A stretch of 64,000 bases of DNA from JBBSOW01 sp038259365 (GCA_038259365.1 JBBSOW010000005.1:9954-73953); one strand, 5' to 3'. Positions 36,742 through 45,567 are shown, counted from the first letter of the stretch. Program-made: numbers and translations. Notes: generated by a model not told the origin, from the letters alone.

Positions 36742-36945
36742 TTACTTCTGGTAGCGCTTCTGGAAGCGGGCCACCCGGCCACCGGTATCGAGGATCTTCT
36801 GCTTGCCGGTGTAGAAGGGGTGACAGGCCGAGCACACGTCCGCGCGCATCGTGCCGCCGCTGGCGGTGCTGCGCGTGGTGAAGGTGTTGCCGCAGGTGCA
36901 GGTGACCTCGGTGTCGGTGTAGGTCGGGTGGATTCCGGGCTTCAT
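36742..36945 (-). CDS. rpmE: 50S ribosomal protein bL31 (zinc-binding form)
   Basis: 67 aa. It keeps the four zinc-ligand cysteines in 'VTCTCGNTF' and 'VCSACHPFYTGKQ', so it is the C+ form made in zinc-replete cells. AGGAGAG lies about 8 nt before the ATG. Its position between rho and prfA is standard in actinobacteria. Confidence 0.97.
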   Translation of the reverse strand: MKPGIHPTYTDTEVTCTCGNTFTTRSTASGGTMRADVCSACHPFYTGKQKILDTGGRVARFQKRYQK

Positions 36946-37102
36946 CTCGTGCTCTCCTAGGCTTGTTCGAAACCGGGTCGTCTGCGGGCTGCGGACGTGA
37001 ACCGGGATCAGCGTCTCATTGTGCCTCAGCGCGGAGAACGCGGCAAATATTCCTGCCGACTCCCCGGGTGCCGCGGCGCCTGTTCAGGCTTGAACTCGAT
37101 CC

Positions 37103-37216
37103 GCTCGGGCTGGAGCTAGCCGCTCGGTATCCATCAGCCCGCTCGGGCTGGAACTAGCCGCTCGGTATCCATCAGCCCGCTCGGGCTAGAACTATCCGCT
37201 CGGTATGCATCAGCCC
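37103..37216. repeat. 38-bp tandem repeat x3
   Basis: Three head-to-tail copies (37103-37140, 37141-37178, 37179-37216), starting GCTCGGGCTGGAACTAGCC, followed by the first 7 bp of a fourth. Copies 1 and 2 differ at one base; copy 3 has three changes. There are no spacers, so this is not a CRISPR array. Confidence 0.92.
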
Positions 37217-37252
37217 GCTCGGGATATTGCCCAGCGCGCTTGCGTCGGCGTC

Positions 37253-37280
37253 TCGCGCTCGATTTGGGAACCGAGCGCGA
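37253..37280. repeat. Inverted repeat of the CGCTCG family
   Basis: 9-bp perfect arms TCGCGCTCG (37253-37261) and CGAGCGCGA (37272-37280) around a 10-nt loop. It resembles the palindromes at 39949-39974 and 63844-63865 in sequence and in lying in an intergenic gap. It could end transcription of rpmE-strand leaders or be a dispersed REP-like element. Confidence 0.55.
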
Positions 37281-37490
37281 ACCACCAGATCGAGCGTGCT
37301 GTTGTCGAGCGTGCTGATTGGGGGTTGACGAAGACAGTGGCGGCGCCTCGCTCGGGTAGGCGCATCCGCTCGGCTAGGACCGCAAAATGCTAGGACCCTA
37401 AACGGGAGCGGATGTGGACCGACCCAGCAGATCGGGGCGGAGGCAGGCTTGGCGCGCCAGCCGAGCCCCGACCGGGCAGAAACGCTTTCC

Positions 37491-39575
37491 CTACCCGCCC
37501 GGGGTGGTCTTGCTGATTACGGTCAGGAACTCGGCGTTCGTCTGGGTCTTGCGCATCCGGTTCAACAACATCTCGAGGGCCTGCTGTCCGTCCATGCCCG
37601 AAAGCACGCGACGAAGCTTCCAGATGACCGCGAGCTCCTCCTTGCCCAACAGCAGTTCCTCGCGTCGAGTACTGGAGGCGTCGACGTCGACGGCGGGGAA
37701 GATCCGCTTGTCGGCGTACTCGCGCCGCAACCGCAGCTCGGAGTTACCGGTGCCCTTGAACTCCTCGAAGATCACGTCGTCCATCTTCGAACCGGTCTCG
37801 ATCAGGGCGGTGGCCAAGATCGTCAGCGAACCACCGTGCTCGATGTTGCGGGCCGCGCCGAAGAAGCGCTTCGGCGGGTACAGCGCCGCGGAGTCGACGC
37901 CACCGGACAGGATCCGGCCCGATGCGGGAGCGGCGATGTTGTAGGCCCGTCCCAACCGCGTGATGCCGTCGAGCAGCACGACCACGTCGTGGCCCACCTC
38001 GACCAAGCGCTTGGCTCGCTCGATCGCCAACTCGGCGACGGTGGTGTGATCATCGGCCGGGCGATCGAACGTGGAGGCGATGACCTCACCGCTGACGCTG
38101 CGCTCGAAGTCGGTCACCTCTTCGGGTCGCTCGTCGACCAGAACGACCATGAGGTGCACCTCGGGATTGTTCACGGCGATGGCGTTGGCGATGCTCTGCA
38201 TGACCAACGTCTTACCCGCCTTTGGCGGCGAGACGATCAGGCCGCGCTGGCCCTTACCGATCGGCGAGACGAGGTCGATGATGCGACCCGTCATGTTCGT
38301 CGGCCCGTTCTCCAGCTTGAGCCGATCCTGGGGGTAAAGCGGCGTCAGCTTGGAAAACTCCGGACGGCCCTTGGCGTTCTCCGGGACGTCACCGTTGACG
38401 GTGTCGAGCTTGACCAGCGGAGTGAACTTCTCCTTGCGCTCTCCCTCGCGGGTGGTCCGTATCGATCCCGTGACGACGTCGCCCTTGCGCAGGCCGAACT
38501 TGCGCACCATGGACATCGGCACGTAGGCGTCGCTGGGGCCAGGCAGGTAACCCGTGCGTCGCACAAAGCCGTAGTTGTCTTTGATGTCGAGGATGCCGCT
38601 GGCTGCCTCCAAGACATCGTCCTCGGAGACCGTGGGCTCGGCCTCCATGCCGCCCATGGCGCCCCTGTCGCGGCCGCTGCTGGCGCCGCGCCGGTTCTGC
38701 CGGTCCCGGTTGCGACGCCGACGGCCGCGGCGGCCCCCGCCGTCATCATCGAAGTCGTTATTGCGGTCGTTGTTGCGGTCGTTGTTGCGGTCGTTGTTGC
38801 GGTCGTTGCCGCGATCGTTATTGCGGTCGTTGTTGCGATCGTTATTGCGGTCGTTGTTACGGTCGGCGTTTCGTCCGCTTCGGTTGTCGTTCCCGCGGTT
38901 GTCGTTCCCGCGATCGTTGTTTCCGCGGTTGTCGTTCCCGCGATCGTTGTTTCCGCGGTTCTCGTTGCCACGCTCGGCGGTACGGACGCTTCCGCGCTCA
39001 CCCCGGTTATCGTTGCCGCGACTCTCGCCCCCACGGTCGTCATTCTCGCGATTGCTCGTCTGCTGATCGTCGCCGCGATTGCTCGTCTGCTGATCGTCGC
39101 CGCGATTGCGGGCACTCGCGGGCTCCTCGAGAGGCCCGAAATCGCGTGCCACCCGGGAGGCCACCTCCTCAGCGATGCTCCGCTTGCCGTCATCCTGGTT
39201 GGTCGGTTGGTCGGCGGCGTCTTTGGCCTGGTTGCCGCCCGTGCCGTCCGTGCTCGCGTCGTTCTTACCCGGCGGGCGCTTAGCCGCCGCCCGCTTGCTG
39301 GGTTGCCGCTTGGCGGGTTGCTGCTGCGTGCTGGATTCCTTGTTGCCCAACTCGCCGTTAGCGGTAGACGAGCCACCGCCCGCAGCACCGCCCTGGGCTT
39401 GGGAGCCCTTGATCGCGGCGATCAGGTCGCCTTTGCGCAGCCCCGTCGAGCGGACCCCCATCGAGGAGGCGAGTTGCTTGAGCTCGGGCAGCACCATGGA
39501 TTCGAGACCGGAGCCTTTACGGCGGCGCGCAGTGCCTGCGGCCTCGCCGGTGGTCAGCTCGGGGGATTCTGTCAC
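37491..39575 (-). CDS. rho: Transcription termination factor Rho with Asn/Asp/Arg-rich insertion
   Basis: 694 aa from GTG 39575, with AAAGGA 7 nt upstream; the longer upstream frame is not family-like. An N-terminal Rho_N helix bundle (about 25-57, 'LPELKQLASSMGVRSTGLRKGDLIAAI') is followed by a low-complexity region (about 60-310). This region includes QQTSNRGDD repeats and a long run of DRNN/DRGNDN repeats (157-275). Then come the RNA-binding cold-shock-like domain ('GILDIKDNYGFVRRTGYLPG') and the ATPase with Walker A 'SPPKAGKT' (449-456), Q-loop and R-loop. Actinobacterial Rho proteins have such insertions, shown in mycobacteria and Micrococcus to bind structured RNA; the Asn richness here is notable. 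Confidence 0.97.
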   Translation of the reverse strand: MTESPELTTGEAAGTARRRKGSGLESMVLPELKQLASSMGVRSTGLRKGDLIAAIKGSQAQGGAAGGGSSTANGELGNKESSTQQQPAKRQPSKRAAAKRPPGKNDASTDGTGGNQAKDAADQPTNQDDGKRSIAEEVASRVARDFGPLEEPASARNRGDDQQTSNRGDDQQTSNRENDDRGGESRGNDNRGERGSVRTAERGNENRGNNDRGNDNRGNNDRGNDNRGNDNRSGRNADRNNDRNNDRNNDRNNDRGNDRNNDRNNDRNNDRNNDFDDDGGGRRGRRRRNRDRQNRRGASSGRDRGAMGGMEAEPTVSEDDVLEAASGILDIKDNYGFVRRTGYLPGPSDAYVPMSMVRKFGLRKGDVVTGSIRTTREGERKEKFTPLVKLDTVNGDVPENAKGRPEFSKLTPLYPQDRLKLENGPTNMTGRIIDLVSPIGKGQRGLIVSPPKAGKTLVMQSIANAIAVNNPEVHLMVVLVDERPEEVTDFERSVSGEVIASTFDRPADDHTTVAELAIERAKRLVEVGHDVVVLLDGITRLGRAYNIAAPASGRILSGGVDSAALYPPKRFFGAARNIEHGGSLTILATALIETGSKMDDVIFEEFKGTGNSELRLRREYADKRIFPAVDVDASSTRREELLLGKEELAVIWKLRRVLSGMDGQQALEMLLNRMRKTQTNAEFLTVISKTTPGG
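38751..39107 (-). repeat. 12-bp-based repeat tract inside rho
   Basis: Imperfect tandem units, mostly 12 bp (plus-strand GTCGTTGTTGCG-like) and longer nested 24-bp units, encode the DRNN and DRGNDN peptides of Rho residues about 157-275. A second pair of 27-bp units encodes NRGDDQQTS twice. Units are multiples of three, so copy-number change keeps the frame. Confidence 0.88.
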
Positions 39576-39892
39576 GTGTTTCCTTTCGGATTCGCCCGCA
39601 TCGAATGAGGACGAAGACCGTTTCAGGTCGGAGTGTTGAGCAGATCTGTTTCGAGCAATCGCGCCGCATTGCACCCTCCGAGGGGGATTCAACTTTGGCG
39701 ATGATTGTTCGGTGGCGAACCGTGTTGATGAGCAGACTTTCGCAGGCAGCAAACACCGTGCACGCCGCACCCGATCCGATGGGTGCTGTCCGGTTTGGTG
39801 AACCGGTGTCCCCAATGCTAGCACTGCCACCCGGTGCAGGTGTCAAAACGTCCGCCGAGACACCCCGCCGCGCGCTCAATATCGTGCCGGTC

Positions 39893-39949
39893 CCGCTCGG
39901 GTTCCCACTTCCGGCTCGGGTTCCCGCTGCCGGCTCGGGTTCCCGCTGC
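39893..39949. repeat. 19-bp tandem repeat x3
   Basis: Units CCGCTCGGGTTCCCACTTC, CGGCTCGGGTTCCCGCTGC (twice, identical) at 39893-39911, 39912-39930 and 39931-39949, followed by a partial fourth unit that forms the left arm of the adjacent hairpin. Confidence 0.92.
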
Positions 39950-39974
39950 CGGCTCGATTCATGAACTGAGCCGG
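39949..39974 (-). terminator. Hairpin just after thrB
   Basis: Arms CCGGCTC (39949-39955) and GAGCCGG (39968-39974) around a 12-nt loop lie 6 bp beyond the thrB stop on the minus strand. No T-run follows. It may terminate the hom-thrC-thrB transcript or be a member of the dispersed palindrome family. Confidence 0.5.
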
Positions 39975-39979
39975 AAGCG

Positions 39980-40933
39980 CTATATCGAGCGCGGCGCAGC
40001 CGGCACCTCTGCCGAGACCAGCCGTGCCCCCTGGCCGATCTCCAGGTCGTGCCGGGTGAAACCGCGCCAGGCGGGTAGCCCGTCGAGCTCGGCGAGGCGG
40101 TCGCGGGTCAGCAGCGCCAAAACGGTCGGGCCCGCGCCGGAGATGAAGGAGCCCACCCCGGCGTGGCGAAGTTGTTCCACCAGCTCGACCGATTCGGGCA
40201 TCAACCCACGGCGATAGCCCTGGTGCAGCCAATCTCGGGTGGCCTCGGCCAGCAGATCGGGGTCGTGCTCGATGGCGTGGACGAACAGGGCCGAGCGTCC
40301 GGCGTTAAGGGCGGCGTCGCGATGGGGAACCGCGGACGGCAACGTGGCTCGGGCACGCTCGGTGGCCACGAAGAGCTCCGGCACGAAGGCGACGGCCATC
40401 AGGTCGGGGTGGACCCGCCCCCGCACGGCGTGCGTCGTGCCCGCGGCGATGTCTCCCGCCGGGGCGCTGGTGCCCATCCAGGTCATGACGAACCCGCCGA
40501 GGACGGCCGCGGCCACGTTGTCGGCGTGACCCTCCAGCTGGGCCGCGCGGTGGACCAACGCCGCCGGATCCAACTCTCGGCCCGGATAGGCCAGACTCCA
40601 GGCGATCAGCAGCCCCGATATCAGCGCCGCCGAGGATGAGCCCAATCCACGCCCGTGCGGGATCGTGTTGTGCGAGCGCAACCGCCAGCCCGGGCACCTC
40701 ACCGCCCACCGCTTCAGCGCCGATTCGGCCGTGGCGATGATGAGGTGGCTCTCGTCCAACGGGACCTCGCCCGCCCCCTCGCCGGTGACCTCGATGACAC
40801 AGCCGCTCTCGATCACCTCGACGCTGACCTCGTCGGCCCAATCGACCGCCAACCCGAGCGCGTCGAAGCCCGGGCCGAGGTTTGCGCTGCTGGCCGGCAC
40901 CTCGACGACGACGCGGGCACCGACCGGGAGCAT
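39980..40933 (-). CDS. thrB: Homoserine kinase
   Basis: 317 aa from ATG 40933 (MLPVGARVVVEVPASSANLG), with GGGGGCCCG upstream. Phosphorylates homoserine for threonine synthesis. GHMP kinase motifs: 'VPASSANLGPGFDALGLAV', ATP loop 'TIPHGRGLGSSSAALISGLL', and 'SFISGAGPTVLAL'. An alternative GTG at 41023 or 41038 would overlap thrC and add a Pro/Ala/Gly-rich repeat (TPAGAGTGR, TPAGDGTGR, APAGTGAR) unlike any family member; because the repeat is in frame, this longer form cannot be excluded. Confidence 0.93.
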   Translation of the reverse strand: MLPVGARVVVEVPASSANLGPGFDALGLAVDWADEVSVEVIESGCVIEVTGEGAGEVPLDESHLIIATAESALKRWAVRCPGWRLRSHNTIPHGRGLGSSSAALISGLLIAWSLAYPGRELDPAALVHRAAQLEGHADNVAAAVLGGFVMTWMGTSAPAGDIAAGTTHAVRGRVHPDLMAVAFVPELFVATERARATLPSAVPHRDAALNAGRSALFVHAIEHDPDLLAEATRDWLHQGYRRGLMPESVELVEQLRHAGVGSFISGAGPTVLALLTRDRLAELDGLPAWRGFTRHDLEIGQGARLVSAEVPAAPRSI

Positions 40934-41011
40934 TCGGGCCCCCGTCCCGGCGGGTGCCCTCCCAGTCCCATCCCCGGCGGGGGTCCTGCCGGTCCCAGCT
41001 CCGGCAGGGGT
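40934..41011 (-). repeat. 27-bp imperfect tandem repeat x3 at the thrC-thrB junction
   Basis: Three units (41011-40985, 40984-40958, 40957-40934; the last is 24 bp) that would read TPAGAGTGR, TPAGDGTGR and APAGTGAR if translated in the thrB frame. It fills the whole spacer between the thrC stop and the likely thrB ATG. Confidence 0.8.
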
Positions 41012-41016
41012 GCTGC

Positions 41017-42138
41017 TCAGCACTGCCGGAGGCCGCACGCCTCGGCCACGCTGACCACGTCGACGGGCAGGACCTCGGGATCGATGACCCGCCGCGAGAG
41101 CGCGGTGTCGATGTCCTTCAGACCGTTGCCGGTCACGGTGATGGCCATGAGTTGTCCCTCGGCCACCTCACCGCGCTCGGCCTTGACCAACAGCCCAGCC
41201 ACCCCGGCGGCCGAGGCGGGCTCGACGAAGATGCCCTCGGTGTCGGCCAGGAAGGCTTGCGCGTCGAGGATCTGGTCGTCGGTCACCGATTCGATGAGCC
41301 CACCGGAGTCCTGTTTCGCCGCCAGGGCCTGCCTCGCCGAGGCGGGGTTGCCGATCCGGATGGCCGTCGCCAACGTGTCGGGTTCGGAGACCGGGTGACC
41401 GAGCACGAGCGGGGCGGCACCGGCGGCCTGAAAGCCCCACATCGCGGGACGCTTGCTCGACATTTCGGCCTCGGCGTAGTCGCAGTAGCCGGCCCAGTAG
41501 GCGGTGATGTTGCCCGCGTTGCCGACGGGCAGCAGGTGCAGGTCGGGCGCCTCGCCGAGGGCGTCGACGATCTCGAAGGCGGCCGTGCGTTGACCCGCGA
41601 TCCGGTCCGGATTGACCGAATTCACCAGCGCGACGGGGTACACCTCGGCCAGCTTGCGGGCGATCTCGAGGCAGTCGTCGAAGTTCCCGTCCAGCTGGAC
41701 GATCTTGGCCCCGTGCACGATCGCCTGGGCGAGCTTGCCCTTGGCGATGCGCCCCGCGGGCAGGAGGACGATGGGGGTCATGCCGGCCCGGGTGGCGTAG
41801 GCGGCGGCCGAGGCCGAGGTGTTGCCCGTCGACGCGCAGACGACCGCCTTCGAACCCTGCGCGGCGGCGCGACTCACGGCCACGGTCATGCCGCGATCCT
41901 TGAACGAGCCGGTCGGGTTGGCGCCCTCGACCTTGATCCACACCTCGCCCCGCACGATCCGCGATAGCTTGGGCGCGTGCACCAGCGGGGTCGAGCCCTC
42001 GCCGAGGCTGATCACCGGCCCGTCGTCCTCGATCGGCAACCACTCGCGGTAGCGCGCGATCAGGCCACCGGGGGTGACCGACGGCAGCGGCGACCAGTTG
42101 GTTTGCGCCGCCACCTGATTGTTCGGCTGCTCGCCCAT
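41017..42138 (-). CDS. thrC: Threonine synthase
   Basis: 373 aa from ATG 42138 (MGEQPNNQVAAQ), with GGGGAG 8 nt upstream; a GTG at 42147 overlaps the hom stop. PLP enzyme making threonine from phosphohomoserine. Cofactor lysine is Lys80 in 'NPTGSFKDRGM'. 'CASTGNTSASAAAYATRAGM' binds the phosphate/substrate and 'LPVGNAGNITAYWAGY' the PLP phosphate. Length fits the short actinobacterial type. Confidence 0.96.
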   Translation of the reverse strand: MGEQPNNQVAAQTNWSPLPSVTPGGLIARYREWLPIEDDGPVISLGEGSTPLVHAPKLSRIVRGEVWIKVEGANPTGSFKDRGMTVAVSRAAAQGSKAVVCASTGNTSASAAAYATRAGMTPIVLLPAGRIAKGKLAQAIVHGAKIVQLDGNFDDCLEIARKLAEVYPVALVNSVNPDRIAGQRTAAFEIVDALGEAPDLHLLPVGNAGNITAYWAGYCDYAEAEMSSKRPAMWGFQAAGAAPLVLGHPVSEPDTLATAIRIGNPASARQALAAKQDSGGLIESVTDDQILDAQAFLADTEGIFVEPASAAGVAGLLVKAERGEVAEGQLMAITVTGNGLKDIDTALSRRVIDPEVLPVDVVSVAEACGLRQC

Positions 42139-42143
42139 CTCGT

Positions 42144-43490
42144 TCACTCCCCTTCGACCCGCATCACTGAAATCACCTCGTGCACCTCCGGCAGGGACCG
42201 CAGCGCCGCGACGGTGGCGCTCAGCGCCGAGTCCTTCGCCTCGTGCGTGATGAGCACCAGGCGGGCCCCGCTGACCCTGTTGCCCTCGTGCGCCGTCTCC
42301 TGGTGCACCGTCTGCAGGGAAACCCCGTACTCGGCGAAGCACTGCGCCACGCTGGCCAGCACGCCGGAGACGTCTTGGACCGACAGGCTGACGTGATAGC
42401 TGGTGATGACGTCGCCGATGGGGGCGGTCTCGCGCATCGTGTAGGTGGACTCCCCGGGCCCGCTGGTTCCCCGCACCCGGTTGCGGGCCGAGGTGACCAG
42501 ATCGCCCAGCACCGCGCTGGCGGTCGGCACTCCCCCGGCGCCCTGACCGTAGAACATCAACCGCCCGGCCGCGCGCGACTCGATGAACACGGCGTTGTAA
42601 GCGCCGCCGACCGAGGCCAGCGGGTGTGTCCTGGGGATCATGGCCGGGTGCACCCGCACCGAGACGCGCGGCGGGTCCTCTTCGGTCAGGGCGCAGATGG
42701 CCAGCAACTTGACCACCGAATTCAACGATTCGGCGGTGGCGATGTCGGCGCGAGACACCTCGGTGATGCCCTCGCGGTACACGTCGGCCGCCCGGACTCG
42801 GGTGTGGAAGGCGAGGCTGGCGAGGATCGCGGCCTTGGCGGCGGCGTCGAAGCCCTCGACGTCGGCGGTGGGGTCGGCCTCGGCGTAGCCCAACTCCTGG
42901 GCCTGGTTCAGGGTCTCGCTGAACCCGGCGCCCTCGGTGTGCATCTTGTCCAAGATGAAGTTGGTGGTGCCGTTGACGATGCCGATCACGGCGGTGATCT
43001 GATCCCCCACCAGGGATTCACGAAGGGGCCGCACGATGGGGATGGCGGCCGCGACCGCCGCCTCGAAGTGCAGGTCGACGCCGTTGGCCTCCGCGGCGGC
43101 GAACAGGGTGCCACCGTCCTCGGCGAGCAGCGCCTTGTTCGCGGTGACGACGGACTTGCCGCCGTTCAGCGCGGCCAGGATGAGGGTCCGCGCCGGTTCG
43201 ATCCCGCCGATGACCTCCACGACGAGATCGACGTCCTCGCCCTGCACCATGGCGAGGGCGTCGGTGGTGATCAGCGCCGGATCGATCCCGTCCCGCACGC
43301 GGTTGGGCCGCCGCACCGCGATGTGGGCCAGCTCCAGCTTGGCCCCGATTCGCGAGGCGAGGTCCCCGGCCTGGGCGCTCAGCAGCCGGGCCACCTCGGA
43401 GCCGACGACCCCGCAGCCCAGCAGCCCCACCCGCAGGGTGGCGGCGGGTTGGTCGGACGCGGTTTGTTCAGACGCTGGTTTATCGAACAT
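42144..43490 (-). CDS. hom: Homoserine dehydrogenase
   Basis: 448 aa, ATG 43490 after AAGGA. NAD(P) fold 'LRVGLLGCGVVGSEVARLL', catalytic domain 'VVTANKALLAEDGGTLF', 'GIVNGTTNFILDKM' and 'AEADPTADVEGFDAAAKAAILA'. A C-terminal ACT domain ('YHVSLSVQDVSGVLASVAQCFAEYGVSLQTVHQE') implies feedback control, typically by threonine. First gene of the hom-thrC-thrB set, 54 bp after lysA. Confidence 0.97.
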   Translation of the reverse strand: MFDKPASEQTASDQPAATLRVGLLGCGVVGSEVARLLSAQAGDLASRIGAKLELAHIAVRRPNRVRDGIDPALITTDALAMVQGEDVDLVVEVIGGIEPARTLILAALNGGKSVVTANKALLAEDGGTLFAAAEANGVDLHFEAAVAAAIPIVRPLRESLVGDQITAVIGIVNGTTNFILDKMHTEGAGFSETLNQAQELGYAEADPTADVEGFDAAAKAAILASLAFHTRVRAADVYREGITEVSRADIATAESLNSVVKLLAICALTEEDPPRVSVRVHPAMIPRTHPLASVGGAYNAVFIESRAAGRLMFYGQGAGGVPTASAVLGDLVTSARNRVRGTSGPGESTYTMRETAPIGDVITSYHVSLSVQDVSGVLASVAQCFAEYGVSLQTVHQETAHEGNRVSGARLVLITHEAKDSALSATVAALRSLPEVHEVISVMRVEGE

Positions 43491-43544
43491 AGCTTCCTTA
43501 GCTCGGCAGGACGTGATCGTGGCGGCGTAAGAACCGCGAGGGCC

Positions 43545-44945
43545 TCAGCCGACGTCGAGCGCCAGTAGGTCATCAAGGGTCTCGCGCCGCACGAGGGTTC
43601 GCAATTCGCCCTCCCGCACCGCCACCACGGGCGGCTTGAGCGCGTGGTTGTAGTTGCTGGCCATCGATCGGGAGTAGGCGCCGCTGGCCGGCACCGCCAC
43701 CAGGTCGCCGACGGCGATATCGGCGGGCAGGAACTCGTCGCGGACCAGGATGTCGCCGCCCTCGCAGTGCTTGCCGACCACCCGAGACAGCCGCGGGCCG
43801 GCATCGGAGGCCCGGCTGGCGAGCGTCGCGGAATACTCGGCCGCGTAGAGGGCGGGCCGGATGTTGTCGCTCATCCCGCCGTCGACCGAGACGTAGAGGC
43901 GGGTGGCCGTGGCACTGACCTGAACGGGCTTCACGGTACCGACCTCGTACAGCGCCATCGTCGACGGACCGCTGATCGCCCGGCCCGGTTCGATGGACAG
44001 CTCGGGCGTGGCCATCTCGTGGGCACGGCACTCCTGAGCCACGATCTCGCGCAGCGAGGCGGCCAACTGGTCCGGGGTCTGCGGGCTATCCACCGACGTG
44101 TAGGCGATGCCGAAGCCGCCGCCCAGATCCAGCTCGGGCAGCTCGATCCCGCTCGCGGAGGTGAAATCGCGCAGCAACGTGATCGTGCGCCGGGCCGCCA
44201 CCTCGAACGCGGAGGTGTCGAAGATCTGGGATCCGATGTGGGAATGCACGCCGCGCAGGTTGATGGACTCTGCCCTCTCGCAGGCCAGCAGCGCCTCCAT
44301 CGCCCGGCCGCTAGCGATCGAGAAGCCGAACTTCTGATCCTCGTGGGCGGTGGCGATGTATTCGTGGGTGTGCGCCTCGACGCCGGTGGTTACCCGCACC
44401 AGCACCGGGGCCCGCACCCCGCGCTCGGCGGCCAGGCGCTGCAGCCGGGCCAGTTCATCGGCCGAATCCAGCACGATCCGCCCCACTCCGGAATCCAGCG
44501 CCAACTCCAGTTCCGCGACGGTCTTGTTGTTGCCGTGCAGGCCGATGATCGCGGGATCGACGCCGGCCCGCAGCGCGACGGTGAGCTCGCCGCCGCTGCA
44601 CACGTCTACCCCCAGGCCCTCGTCGGCCACCCAACGGGCCACCGCGGCGCAGAGGAAGGACTTGCTGGCGTAGTAGACGTGCCAACCCGAGAACGCCTCG
44701 GCGAAACCGCGGGCGCGCTGACGGAAGTCGACCTCGTCCACGACGTAGGCCGGCGTGCCCACCCGGGCCGCGATCTCGTTGACCGACATCCCGCCGACCG
44801 CCACGGCCCCGTCCTCGCCGCGGCGCACCGTGGAACTCCACAGCCCGTCGAGGAGTTCGTTGACGTCGGGCGGAAGGTCCAGCCACTGCGGGGCCGGGCT
44901 GGTGGCGTCGGCGTGAATCGAGCCTGCCACGTGCATGTGCGTCAT
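43545..44945 (-). CDS. lysA: Diaminopimelate decarboxylase
   Basis: 466 aa from ATG 44945 (MTHMHVAGSIHADATSP), chosen because actinobacterial LysA proteins start with a similar H(V/A)AGxxHAD stretch; ATG 44936 and 44963 are alternatives and no Shine-Dalgarno decides. PLP lysine is Lys95 in 'YYASKSFLC'. 'LDLGGGFGIAY' binds cofactor phosphate and 'EPGRAI' and 'CEGGDILVRD' are active-site segments. Last step of lysine synthesis from meso-DAP. Same order lysA-hom-thrC-thrB-rho as in M. tuberculosis. Confidence 0.95.
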   Translation of the reverse strand: MTHMHVAGSIHADATSPAPQWLDLPPDVNELLDGLWSSTVRRGEDGAVAVGGMSVNEIAARVGTPAYVVDEVDFRQRARGFAEAFSGWHVYYASKSFLCAAVARWVADEGLGVDVCSGGELTVALRAGVDPAIIGLHGNNKTVAELELALDSGVGRIVLDSADELARLQRLAAERGVRAPVLVRVTTGVEAHTHEYIATAHEDQKFGFSIASGRAMEALLACERAESINLRGVHSHIGSQIFDTSAFEVAARRTITLLRDFTSASGIELPELDLGGGFGIAYTSVDSPQTPDQLAASLREIVAQECRAHEMATPELSIEPGRAISGPSTMALYEVGTVKPVQVSATATRLYVSVDGGMSDNIRPALYAAEYSATLASRASDAGPRLSRVVGKHCEGGDILVRDEFLPADIAVGDLVAVPASGAYSRSMASNYNHALKPPVVAVREGELRTLVRRETLDDLLALDVG

Positions 44946-45012
44946 GATCGGCCACTTTGCCATAGATTCGGCGGCCGCCTCCGGGGTTACCAACCGCTGA
45001 GCGAGCAGCGGT

Positions 45013-45567
45013 TCAGCCCACCGAGACATCGAGGCGGCCGGTCACCTCACCGAGCCTGAGACCCGTCGGATCGGCGGTGACCAGATCTCCGTCGACGCTG
45101 AGCTTGACTCCCCCGCAGACCGCGCCGAGGCACTCGGCGTTCATCCGGACCCCCCACAGGGTGAAGAACTGCCCCAAGGTCACCTCCTCGGTGCCCTCGC
45201 CCTCCAGCCAGACCTCGCCGCCCTCGGTGTGGGTATGGGCCGGGGCCTGGACCGCGCGGTAGCGGTCCACCCCGATCCAGGCGGGAACGACGACGGGCTG
45301 ACCGGCTACCTCGACGTTGAGCTGGAGCGTTCGTCGATTGCTCGTGGTGTCCAGCCGTTCCTGGGGCAGCCCGGCGGCCTCGATATAGGAGACGGCGTCC
45401 CTGGGCGCCGGCCACGGCGGCGGGGTCTCGCTGATGACGGCCGGCGCCGGGGGCGGTGGCTGGACGCAGGCCGCTAGATTGAGCGACGCCACCAACAGCG
45501 CCACGGTCTGCGGCATCTGGAACAGCCGTCGCCTGCTGGAGGAGCCCTCTGCGCGATCTGCTGCCAC
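45013..45567 (-). CDS. Putative lipoprotein of unknown function
   Basis: 184 aa if started at GTG 45567, giving an Arg-rich n-region (SSSRRRLF), a hydrophobic stretch 'TVALLVASLNLAAC' with lipobox LAAC, and a Pro-rich linker. ATG 45516 is an alternative. The mature part is beta-rich ('LQLNVEVAGQPVVVPAWIGVDRYRAVQAPAHTHTEGGEVWLEGEGTEEVTLGQFFTLWGV') with two late cysteines (ECLGAVC). The HTHTEGG stretch could bind metal, but I know no family for it. It ends 67 bp upstream of lysA and faces away from the tRNA gene. Confidence 0.65.
   Translation of the reverse strand: MAADRAEGSSSRRRLFQMPQTVALLVASLNLAACVQPPPPAPAVISETPPPWPAPRDAVSYIEAAGLPQERLDTTSNRRTLQLNVEVAGQPVVVPAWIGVDRYRAVQAPAHTHTEGGEVWLEGEGTEEVTLGQFFTLWGVRMNAECLGAVCGGVKLSVDGDLVTADPTGLRLGEVTGRLDVSVG

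Larger units (their letters stand above)
36946..37490. other. 545-bp gene-free gap between rho and rpmE
   Basis: I find no gene with family-like sequence or convincing codon use here. The gap holds the rpmE leader, a 38-bp tandem repeat (37103-37216), a hairpin (37253-37280) and several GCTCG/CGAGC words that resemble elements at 39.9 kb and 63.8 kb. The part 37330-37490 shows nothing else I can name; a rho terminator would be expected there, but no strong hairpin was identified. Confidence 0.6.
39576..39979. other. 404-bp gene-free gap (rho leader / thrB 3' region)
   Basis: No gene is supported here. Its right part carries a 19-bp tandem repeat and a palindrome next to the thrB stop (probable terminator). 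Its left part is the long untranslated leader of rho. Rho genes are commonly autoregulated through long leaders, so this may matter for rho control; that is an inference. Confidence 0.55.

Noticed and set aside
37103..37223. Possible CRISPR array (38-bp repeats)
   Set aside because: The units are directly adjacent with no spacers, and no cas genes are present.
38751..39107. Regular repeats that could be taken for a CRISPR or centromere-like array
   Set aside because: They lie inside the rho frame and encode an uninterrupted low-complexity peptide.
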